From Solirubrobacterales bacterium 70-9 (GTDB lineage: Bacteria > Actinomycetota > Thermoleophilia > Solirubrobacterales > 70-9), in assembly GCA_001898095.1 (NCBI GenBank), contig MKSH01000035.1, positions 86,098-94,572 on the forward strand: 8,475 nt of DNA. Direction: 5' to 3'. Both the position numbers and the translations under genes were made by a program. Below, piece after piece: positions 1-5,021 of the stretch. Numbering within the stretch: the stretch's first letter is position 1; each line of letters begins with the position of its first letter. The notes under the pieces are model-generated. The model saw nothing but the letters and a program-made list of their open reading frames with translations, was not told the DNA's origin and searched no databases.

Positions 1-675
1 CCGCAGCCCGACGCGACCTGGGGCTGGCGGCTGGTCGGCCACCACGTCTCGCTCAACTTCACCGTGATCGGCCAGGAACGGGTGATCTCGACGCCCTGCC
101 TGTTCGGATCCGAGCCCGGCCGCTTCGGCCCGCTGCGCCCGCTGGCCGAGGAGGAGGACCTCGGCTTCGCCCTGCTCGAAGGCCTCGACGACGACGAACG
201 CCGCGCCGCCGTGATCCACGCCGTCTCGCCGCCCGACTTCGCCACCGCCTGCCGGTCGGAGCTCGGCGCGGTCGAGCGCCCGGCCCTGCACGGCGACGGC
301 CGCCGCGACGTCCTGATCACCGCCGCGGACGCCGAGGCCCTGCGCTGGGAACGCGACCACCCGCGCGGCCTCGCCGTCGCCGACATGGGAGAGGCTTCGC
401 GGCGGAGGTTCCGGGAGCTGTTGGGCTGCTACCTGAACCGCGTCCCGGCCGCCTGGCGCACGCGCGAAGAAGAGCGGATCGAGGGGGCCGGGTTCGAGCG
501 CCTGCACTTCGCCTGGGCCGGCGCCGACGACTACGAGGGCGGCCACTACTACCGGATCCAGGGCCCGGTCACCCTGGTCGAGTTCAACAACACCGAGGGC
601 GACGCGAACCACATCCACAGCGTCTGGCGCGACCCGGGGCTCGACTTCGCCCGCGAGCTGCTGGTCAAGGAGTGA
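1..675 (+). CDS. DUF3500 family protein, C-terminal part (5' end outside window)
   Basis: The reading frame is open from the first base and ends at TGA 673-675, so about 224 C-terminal residues are visible and the real start lies upstream. Two stretches fit my recollection of DUF3500 proteins: WGWRLVGHHVSLNFTV near the left edge, and a C-terminal block at about 541-645 with HYYRIQGP, then EFNNT, then ANHIHSVWRDP. Family members are usually about 300-400 aa, so roughly the last two thirds is present. The biochemical role of DUF3500 is not established. The His-rich blocks suggest a metal or ligand site, but this is inference. No signal peptide can be judged without the N-terminus. A GTG at 64 is internal to the domain and is not a credible start. 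The gene overlaps the convergent MDR gene tail-to-tail by 11 nt. I see no link to the catabolic genes further right. Confidence 0.85.
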   Translation, partial: PQPDATWGWRLVGHHVSLNFTVIGQERVISTPCLFGSEPGRFGPLRPLAEEEDLGFALLEGLDDDERRAAVIHAVSPPDFATACRSELGAVERPALHGDGRRDVLITAADAEALRWERDHPRGLAVADMGEASRRRFRELLGCYLNRVPAAWRTREEERIEGAGFERLHFAWAGADDYEGGHYYRIQGPVTLVEFNNTEGDANHIHSVWRDPGLDFARELLVKE

Positions 676-1603
676 CGACGAGCTTCGTGCCGACGGCGCC
701 GGCGACCTGCCGGCGCCAGGCGTCCTCGACCGCGTCCAGGGGCACCCGCTCGAAGTCCACCGTCACCTTGCCCGCGGCGATCAGCTCCATCAGGCCGGCG
801 TAGGCGGCGGCGCGGTCGGCGTGTGACTCGAGCGCGCCAGAGACGCCGATGAGTTCGAGCCGGCGGCTGCGGAGCAGTGCCGCGGGCAGCTCGATGGTGG
901 CCCCGGCGCGCTGGCCGAGCTGGACCAGGCGGGCGCGTTGCGCGGCGGCTCCCATCGCCGCCAGGGCGGGCTCGCCCCAGACCGGGTCGACGATCACGTC
1001 GACGGGCCCGTCCGCCGCCGCTTCCAACTCTGCCGCCATGGGGGCTGCCTCGCCGAGCGGAGCGACCGCACATCCGGTGCGGGCGGCGAGAGCCTCGAGG
1101 CGGGTCCGGTCGCGGCCCGCGGCGACCACGCGGCCGGCGCCCATCGCGATCGCCGCCTGCCCCGCGATCCGGCCGACGGAGCCGGTGGCGCCGAGGACGA
1201 GGACCCGCTCGCCGGCCGACAGGCGGGCGCGGTCGAGCGCCGTCATCGCCGCGATCCCGGCGTTGCCCGCGACCGCCGCGGCCTCGTCGCCGACCGCGTC
1301 GGGGATCGGCAGCATCGTCTCGGCGGCGACCAAGGTCCGCTCGGCGAGCGAGCCGAATGGGGCCACCGGGGCGTCGAAGTACACCCGGCTCCCGTCGGCG
1401 CGCCGGCCGACGCCGTCGGACCCGGGCACCGACGGAAGCGGGGGAGGGCCGGTGTAGAAGGTGCCCGCCGCCTTTGCCAGGTCGAGGTGGTTGATCCCCG
1501 CGGCGACCACCTCGACCACCTCCTGCCCCGCCGCCGACGGGGCCGGCTCGGCGAAGGCGCCGAGGCTCGGAACGCCGAGCTCGGTGAGCACCGCCGCCTT
1601 CAA
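665..1603 (-). CDS. Zinc-independent MDR oxidoreductase (NADPH:quinone reductase type)
   Basis: This 312-aa protein has the quinone oxidoreductase/zeta-crystallin layout of the medium-chain dehydrogenase superfamily. It opens with MKAAVLTELG, followed by NHLD at 38-41 and the PSVPGSDGVG block at 57-66. The Rossmann motif LGATGSVG is at 137-144. The Cys/His zinc ligands of alcohol dehydrogenases are absent, so NAD(P)H-dependent reduction of a quinone or an enone is the likely chemistry, in the cytoplasm. The substrate cannot be read from sequence. The start is TTG at 1601-1603. The only in-frame codons upstream before a TGA (1625-1627) include no ATG, GTG or TTG, and MKAAV is the usual family N-terminus. 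No Shine-Dalgarno is visible. A TATCTT -10-like hexamer ends 8 nt before TTG, suggesting a leaderless or near-leaderless mRNA. It is divergent from the SDR-like/GntR pair across a 65-nt gap and overlaps DUF3500 at its 3' end. Confidence 0.88.
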   Translation of the reverse strand: MKAAVLTELGVPSLGAFAEPAPSAAGQEVVEVVAAGINHLDLAKAAGTFYTGPPPLPSVPGSDGVGRRADGSRVYFDAPVAPFGSLAERTLVAAETMLPIPDAVGDEAAAVAGNAGIAAMTALDRARLSAGERVLVLGATGSVGRIAGQAAIAMGAGRVVAAGRDRTRLEALAARTGCAVAPLGEAAPMAAELEAAADGPVDVIVDPVWGEPALAAMGAAAQRARLVQLGQRAGATIELPAALLRSRRLELIGVSGALESHADRAAAYAGLMELIAAGKVTVDFERVPLDAVEDAWRRQVAGAVGTKLVVTP

Positions 1604-1668
1604 GGCGTCGAAAGATATATAGAATCAACGGCCATGTGCGGCAAAACTGTATACCGAAATGGGAGATC
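1604..1668. promoter_or_regulatory. Divergent promoter region between MDR and SDR-like genes
   Basis: This 65-nt gap is strikingly AT-rich against its surroundings. On the plus strand TAGAAT (1620-1625) is a good -10 hexamer and would place transcription start near 1632-1634. On the minus strand TATCTT (plus 1612-1617) is a -10 candidate for the MDR gene. The two hexamers lie almost back to back. I found no convincing -35 for either. The palindromic core GTATAC at 1649-1654 lies about 16-20 nt downstream of the predicted plus-strand start, a position where a repressor could block elongation. The GntR/FCD protein encoded at 2448-3170 is the natural candidate to bind there. Promoter calls are by eye only. 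Confidence 0.5.
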
Positions 1669-1678
1669 TTGGACCTAG
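1634..1678 (+). CDS. Possible 14-aa leaderless upstream ORF
   Basis: An ATG at 1634-1636 sits 8 nt after the TAGAAT -10 hexamer, the spacing expected of a leaderless transcript. It opens a 14-codon frame (MCGKTVYRNGRSWT) ending at TAG 1676-1678. The stop lies 5-7 nt beyond the preferred TTG start (1669) of the SDR-like gene, in another frame, which would allow coupled termination and reinitiation. The peptide resembles no leader peptide I recognise and has no run of regulatory codons. It may be chance. Alternatively the GTG at 1636 could be the leaderless start of an N-terminally longer SDR-like protein. Confidence 0.25.
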   Translation: MCGKTVYRNGRSWT

Positions 1679-2448
1679 GGATCGCGGGACGCAGGGCGAT
1701 CGTCTGCGCGTCGAGCAAGGGCCTCGGCTTCGCCTGCGCGGAGGCCCTTGCCGCCGAGGGCGTGGACCTGGTCGTGAACGGACGCGATCGGGAGCGCCTC
1801 GACGCCGCGGCCACGCGCCTGCGCGAGGCCCATCGGGTCGCGGTCGAGCCGGTCGTCGCCGACGTCACCACCGCGGCAGGCCGCGCGGCGCTGCTGGCGG
1901 CGTTGCCGGATCCCGACATCGTCGTCACCAACAACGCCGGGCCGCCGCCCGCCGACTTCGGCTCGCTCACCGAGGCGCAATGGGCCGAGGCGGTGCAGGG
2001 CAACATGGTCTCCCACCTGCTTCTGATCGCGGCCTGCCTGCCGGCGATGCGCGAGCGGCGCTTCGGCCGGATCGTCAACGTGACCTCGGCGATGGTCACC
2101 TCGCCGCGGCCCTCGATGGCGCTCTCGAGCGCGTCGCGGGCCGGGATGACGGCCGCCCTCAAGGGCCTCTCGCTGGAGGTCGCGCGCGACAACGTGACGA
2201 TCAACAACCTGCTTCCCGAGCGCTTCGACACCGACCGCCAGCGCTTCATGGCCCAGCGGGTGATGGACGCCGAGGGGGTCGACTACGCTGCCGCCCGCCG
2301 CCGGCAGGAGGAGTCGATCGCCGCCCGTCGCCTCGGCGAGCCGAGCGAGTTCGGGGCGATGTGCGCGTTCCTCTGCAGCGCCCAGGCGGGCTACGTCTCC
2401 GGCAACAACATCCACCTCGACGGCGGCAGCTACCCGGGGTTGATCTGA
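1669..2448 (+). CDS. SDR-fold protein lacking catalytic Tyr and Lys (BKR-like SDR-like)
   Basis: This 259-aa Rossmann protein has the overall order of a short-chain dehydrogenase. The dinucleotide loop is ASSKGLG at 14-20 instead of TGxxxGxG, NNAG is at 88-91, the catalytic Ser equivalent is S140, and the C-terminus has SGNNIHLDGG. At the YxxxK position, 13 residues after S140, the sequence is SSASR: S153 replaces Tyr and R157 replaces Lys. I recall a conserved-domain subgroup, the 'BKR_like_SDR_like' group, described as imperfect in both motifs, and this fits it. Oxidoreductase activity is therefore uncertain; a binding, scaffold or altered-chemistry role is possible. I prefer TTG at 1669 because it yields MDLGIAGRRA, the usual family N-terminus, with GGGAG 3 nt upstream (short spacing). 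GTG at 1636 would add 11 atypical residues. The stop overlaps the next ATG as TGATG. Confidence 0.82.
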   Translation: MDLGIAGRRAIVCASSKGLGFACAEALAAEGVDLVVNGRDRERLDAAATRLREAHRVAVEPVVADVTTAAGRAALLAALPDPDIVVTNNAGPPPADFGSLTEAQWAEAVQGNMVSHLLLIAACLPAMRERRFGRIVNVTSAMVTSPRPSMALSSASRAGMTAALKGLSLEVARDNVTINNLLPERFDTDRQRFMAQRVMDAEGVDYAAARRRQEESIAARRLGEPSEFGAMCAFLCSAQAGYVSGNNIHLDGGSYPGLI

Positions 2449-3170
2449 TGTCGGCGGGCCGGGCGAGCGCCGAAGCCGACGCGCACGAGCGCCTCCGGCG
2501 GGCGATCCTCGAAGGCGAGCTCCAGCCCGGCCGCGCCTACTCCCAGGGGGAGGTGTCGGAGCTGCTCGAGATCGGTCGCACGCCGCTGCGCGAGGCGGTG
2601 CGCCGCGCCCAGGCCGAGCAGCTCCTCCGTGCCGAGCCGAACCGCAAGCTCCAGGTCGCCGACCTCGATCCGGCCGACCTCGCCGAGCTCTACGCGATGC
2701 GGGTGATGTTGGAGCCGCTCGGCGTGCGGCTGACGGTGCCGCAACTGGAGGCCGCGGACCTGGCGGCGATCAGGCGCACCCTCGACGCCCACGTCGAGGC
2801 CTGCGAAGCGCAGCGGCTGGAGGAGGCGCGGCGGCTGCACCGAGAGTTCCACTTCGCCCTCTTCGATCGTTGCGGCGAGCGTCTCCGCGGTGAGATCGGC
2901 GATCTCTGGGACCACGCCCAGCGCTACCGCCGCCTGTACCTGCGCGAGCGCGCCGACGAGATCGGCCTGCTCCACCTGGCCCGGCGCGATCACGAGGCGG
3001 TCCTCGCCGCTGCCGAGGCCGGCGACGCGACCGGTTGCGCGAAGCTCTCCGCCCGTCACATGTCCCACGTCGCGCTCACCCTCTTCGCCCATATCGACGC
3101 CCCGGCGGAGCCGACCGAGGTGAGGGTGGCGCTGGAGCTCGCCGGGTTCGTCCTCGAGGGCGCCGAGTGA
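2448..3170 (+). CDS. GntR-family transcriptional regulator, FCD (FadR-type) effector domain
   Basis: This 240-aa regulator has an N-terminal winged helix-turn-helix at about 13-72, with the recognition-helix signature GRTPLREAVRR at 43-53. A helical FCD domain follows, from about 74 to 215. FCD domains bind small organic acids, often through a metal held by an Asp/His set. Here H135 (in HREFH), H182 (in RRDHEAVL) and H204 (in SARHMSH) sit at the three conserved His positions. The usual Asp, three residues before the Phe of the FH motif, is His131. The ATG overlaps the stop of the SDR-like gene by one base (TGATG), so the two are translationally coupled and co-transcribed. Local regulation of its own operon and perhaps of the divergent MDR gene is likely but inferred. 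The effector is unknown. It ends 10 nt from the convergent SDR stop. Confidence 0.9.
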   Translation: MSAGRASAEADAHERLRRAILEGELQPGRAYSQGEVSELLEIGRTPLREAVRRAQAEQLLRAEPNRKLQVADLDPADLAELYAMRVMLEPLGVRLTVPQLEAADLAAIRRTLDAHVEACEAQRLEEARRLHREFHFALFDRCGERLRGEIGDLWDHAQRYRRLYLRERADEIGLLHLARRDHEAVLAAAEAGDATGCAKLSARHMSHVALTLFAHIDAPAEPTEVRVALELAGFVLEGAE

Positions 3171-3177
3171 GGCTCGG
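3163..3177. terminator. Weak hairpin at a convergent gene junction
   Basis: CCGAG (3163-3167) and CTCGG (3173-3177) form a perfect 5-bp stem with a 5-nt loop. It spans the stop of the GntR gene and the 10-nt gap to the convergent SDR stop. There is no T-tract on either strand, so if it helps termination it is not a classical intrinsic terminator. Short GC-rich stems are common by chance at this base composition. Confidence 0.2.
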
Positions 3178-3180
3178 GGA

Positions 3181-3978
3181 CTAGCCGACGCGCTGGCCGG
3201 AGGGCCGCGCCGGGTTCATCGCGGTGGCGCCGCCGTCGATCGAGATCACCTCGCCGGTGAGGAAGCCGGCGCGGTCGCTGAGCAGGAAGGCGACCAGGTC
3301 GGCGACCTCCTCGGAGGTGCCGGCGCGGCGCTGGGGGGCGATCTTCGCCCGCTTCTCCCAGTCGGCGGCGCCCCCGGTCGTGCCTTTGGTGGTGGAGAAG
3401 AGGCCGGTGAGGACGATGCCGGGGGCGATCGCGTTCACGCGGACGCCGCGCTCGGCGCCGTGGACGGCGGCGCAGCGGGTCAGGCCGACCACCCCGTGCT
3501 TGGCCGTGTGGTAGGGGATCAGGTCGGAGGCGCCGCGGAGGCTGCCGATCGAGGCGGTGGTGACGATCGCCCCGCCGCCCTCCTGCCGCGCGTACTGGCG
3601 GAAGGCCTCGCGGAGGCCGAGGAAGACGCTGCGCAGGTCGACGTCGATGACCTTGTCGAAGTCCGCGACGCTCAGCTCCTCGAAGGGGGCGAGCGAGCCG
3701 GGGATACCGGCGTTCAGGTGGTGGAGGTCGACCCGGCCGAAGCGCTCGACCGCGCTCGCGACCATCGCCTCGACGTCGGCCTCGCGTGAGACGTCACCGC
3801 CGATCCCGATCGCCTCGCCGGGCAGGGAGGCGGCCAGCTCCGCCGCCGCGTCGGCGTCGAGGTCGGCGACGACCAGCTTCGCGCCCTGCTCGGAGAGCTG
3901 GCGCGCGGTGGCCGCCCCGATCCCACTCGCCCCGCCGGTGACCAGCGCGACCTTGCCGTCGATGCCCGAGTTGTCCAT
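3181..3978 (-). CDS. Short-chain dehydrogenase/reductase, classical, catalytically intact
   Basis: This 265-aa protein is a classical SDR. TGGASGIG is at 14-21, the acidic residue D39 after the second strand favours NAD over NADP, and NAG is at 89-91. The catalytic residues are S143, Y156 and K160 (YHTAK), with SIDGG near the C-terminus. Family knowledge points to NAD-dependent oxidation of a secondary alcohol or reduction of a ketone, in the cytoplasm; the substrate cannot be named. The chain continues about 17 residues past SIDGG, a little longer than usual. The ATG at 3976-3978 has no Shine-Dalgarno. Instead TAGACT ends exactly 7 nt upstream, the mark of a leaderless transcript. It lies downstream of the GntR gene at 4166-4867 on the same strand, but a 187-nt gap with its own promoter argues for separate transcription. 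That promoter resembles the one of the operon at 5022. Confidence 0.92.
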   Translation of the reverse strand: MDNSGIDGKVALVTGGASGIGAATARQLSEQGAKLVVADLDADAAAELAASLPGEAIGIGGDVSREADVEAMVASAVERFGRVDLHHLNAGIPGSLAPFEELSVADFDKVIDVDLRSVFLGLREAFRQYARQEGGGAIVTTASIGSLRGASDLIPYHTAKHGVVGLTRCAAVHGAERGVRVNAIAPGIVLTGLFSTTKGTTGGAADWEKRAKIAPQRRAGTSEEVADLVAFLLSDRAGFLTGEVISIDGGATAMNPARPSGQRVG

Positions 3979-3985
3979 GTCGCGG

Positions 3986-4013
3986 AGTCTATATGACTGT
4001 CTGACGGCTAGAC
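3986..4013 (-). promoter_or_regulatory. Leaderless SDR promoter with GntR-like operator core
   Basis: Read on the minus strand, the element is CAGTCA-TA-TAGACT (plus 3986-3999), followed by 7 nt and the ATG of the SDR. TAGACT fits an actinobacterial TANNNT -10. The same layout, CAGTCA-GT-TATACT plus 7 nt plus GTG, occurs before the operon at 5022. Just upstream lies GTCTGAC (plus 3999-4005), a GT-N3-AC core as in the FadR-type consensus TNGTNNNACNA; the outer positions do not match. GTCT (3999-4002) and AGAC (4010-4013) form an inverted repeat around it. AGTC (3986-3989) and GACT (3995-3998) form another over the -10. No good -35 is seen. Confidence 0.5.
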
Positions 4014-4165
4014 GATTGGTGCAGGGACCTGCGAGGGATCGGTATGGATCGGCGTCTCCGCGCCCCTTCCCGACGCCGTGCGCCCCGTCTCCCCGCCGGG
4101 ACCTGTATCCGGACCTCCTTAGGGAACGTGGAGTTCCGCGCGGCTCCGCGGAGATTGCCGGGTCG
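4014..4165. other. Intergenic gap with overlapping short inverted repeats
   Basis: This stretch, between the SDR promoter element and the stop of the second GntR gene, carries no convincing coding frame. Two small perfect inverted repeats occur near its right end: GGAAC-5nt-GTTCC at 4123-4137 and TCCGCG-6nt-CGCGGA at 4135-4152. They overlap, so only one could form at a time in RNA. Both lie just downstream of the GntR stop on the minus strand and could assist termination, but no U-tract follows. A strong Shine-Dalgarno-like AAGGAGGT on the minus strand (plus 4113-4120) has no start codon behind it. Confidence 0.4.
4135..4152 (-). terminator. Candidate terminator hairpin after GntR gene
   Basis: TCCGCG and CGCGGA pair perfectly over a 6-nt loop, 14 nt beyond the stop codon of the minus-strand GntR gene. 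It is GC-rich but lacks a following U-run, so it is at best a non-canonical terminator or an mRNA 3' stabilising stem. Confidence 0.3.
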
Positions 4166-4867
4166 TTACTCGTCAGATGGCGAGTACGAGGAGATGCCCT
4201 TGACGCCGCTGGTCTCGGCCTGGCCGAGGTGGATGGCGCAGGCCTCGGCGGCGGCGTCGGCGTCGCGGGCTTCGATCGCCGAGACCAGGGCGTCGAGCTC
4301 GGCGACGATCTTCACGCCGCGGTCGGGATCCGACATCGAGGCGGCGCGGAGCATGCGGACCCGGGCCTGGAGGCTGCCGAGGATCGCGCTCACCTGCTTG
4401 TTGCCGGCACCTTCGAAGAGGACGTCGTAGAAGGCGTCCTTGGCGCGCAGCATCGCGCGGGTGTCCTCGCCGCGCTCGACCACCTGGTTGAAGTCGTCGG
4501 CTTTGCGGCGCAGGGCCGTCACTTGTTTGTCGCTGGCGCGGGCGACGAAATTGCGCACGGTGAGCTGCTCCAGAGCCGAGCGCACCTCGTATAGCTCGGC
4601 CGCCTCCTCCGGCGTCGGGACGACGACGATCGCGCCTTTCTGCGGGATCGTCGTGACCAGGCCCTCGGCCTCGAGCTCGCGCAGCACCTCGCGGATCGTC
4701 GTCCGCGACACCCCCGTCTGCTCGATCAGCTCGCGCTCGATCAAGCGCTGGCCGGGTTTGTAACGGAAGTCGAGGATCGCCTGGCGGACCACCTCGAGGA
4801 CCTGCTCGCGCAGCGGCGCGGCGACGCGCCCTACGCGCAGCCCTAAGTCGCCCTGTCCGGTCGCCAT
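4166..4867 (-). CDS. GntR-family regulator, FCD domain with degenerate metal site
   Basis: This 233-aa protein has a GntR winged helix-turn-helix at about 16-83 (PLREQVLEVVRQAI, then SRTTIREVLREL at 54-65, then the wing QKGAIVVV) and an FCD domain at about 88-215. Two of the three conserved FCD histidines are missing: Y147 stands where FH is expected (KDAFYDVLF) and L191 where EH is expected (VAELDALV). Only H213 is kept. Some FCD regulators, FadR itself included, work without the metal, so this suggests a different ligand mode and not loss of function. The gene is divergent from the operon at 5022 across a 154-nt gap, the usual position for its regulator. The ATG at 4865-4867 has no Shine-Dalgarno; TAGCAT ends 9 nt upstream, with TTGCGC 15 nt before it, so a very short leader is likely. 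Confidence 0.9.
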   Translation of the reverse strand: MATGQGDLGLRVGRVAAPLREQVLEVVRQAILDFRYKPGQRLIERELIEQTGVSRTTIREVLRELEAEGLVTTIPQKGAIVVVPTPEEAAELYEVRSALEQLTVRNFVARASDKQVTALRRKADDFNQVVERGEDTRAMLRAKDAFYDVLFEGAGNKQVSAILGSLQARVRMLRAASMSDPDRGVKIVAELDALVSAIEARDADAAAEACAIHLGQAETSGVKGISSYSPSDE

Positions 4868-4956
4868 CGTCAGCCGATGCTACAGAAAGACGATCATGCG
4901 CAAACGTCGTAAAGCGATAGGAATGGACTTTCGTCCCGGCTTGCAGGGGAAAAGCA

Positions 4957-4975
4957 GGAATTTGGAATAAATTCC
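4957..4975. repeat. Inverted repeat GGAATTT-N5-AAATTCC
   Basis: Perfect 7-bp arms (4957-4963 and 4969-4975) flank the 5-nt spacer GGAAT. The spacer itself pairs with the right arm as GGAAT-AA-ATTCC (4964-4975). The low GC content in a very GC-rich setting, and the position about 10-30 nt upstream of the expected operon -35, suggest a protein-binding site. It does not match the GT-N3-AC GntR core, so it may belong to another regulator or be an AT-rich upstream element. Confidence 0.4.
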
Positions 4976-4988
4976 GCAATTCGCCTGT

Positions 4989-5014
4989 TTGTATGACGAG
5001 CAGTCAGTTATACT
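4989..5014 (+). promoter_or_regulatory. Operon promoter with overlapping GntR/FCD operator
   Basis: TTGTATGACGA (4989-4999) matches TNGTNNNACNA at every fixed position and lies in the -35/spacer zone. A second GT-N3-AC core, GTTATAC (5007-5013), covers the -10 hexamer TATACT (5009-5014). CAGTCA (5001-5006) stands two bases before the -10. Seven bases separate the -10 from GTG 5022, predicting a leaderless mRNA. A repressor bound to either core would block polymerase. The candidate binder is the FCD regulator encoded divergently at 4166-4867. Confidence 0.55.
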
Positions 5015-5021
5015 TTTTGCC

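Larger units (their letters stand above)
4868..5021. promoter_or_regulatory. Divergent control region between GntR gene and catabolic operon
   Basis: This 154-nt region is much more AT-rich than the flanking genes. The minus-strand promoter of the GntR gene has TTGCGC and TAGCAT (-10 at plus 4877-4882). The plus-strand operon promoter has TATACT at 5009-5014. Between them lie several GGAAT copies (4920-4924, 4957-4961, 4964-4968 and, inverted, 4971-4975), forming GGAATTTGGAATAAATTCC at 4957-4975. Next to the operon -10 is TTGTATGACGA (4989-4999), a full match to the FadR-type GntR consensus TNGTNNNACNA as I recall it. I see no gene in this region. Confidence 0.6.

Noticed and set aside
549..2249. 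Long minus-strand open frame of 566 codons
   Set aside because: It crosses the well-supported MDR and SDR-like genes in wrong frames and its product is Arg/Gly/Pro-rich low-complexity sequence, typical of a GC-rich shadow.
4113..4120. Perfect Shine-Dalgarno AAGGAGGT on the minus strand in the gap before the SDR gene
   Set aside because: No ATG, GTG or TTG follows at usable spacing, and the SDR start lies over 130 nt away. It is probably chance.
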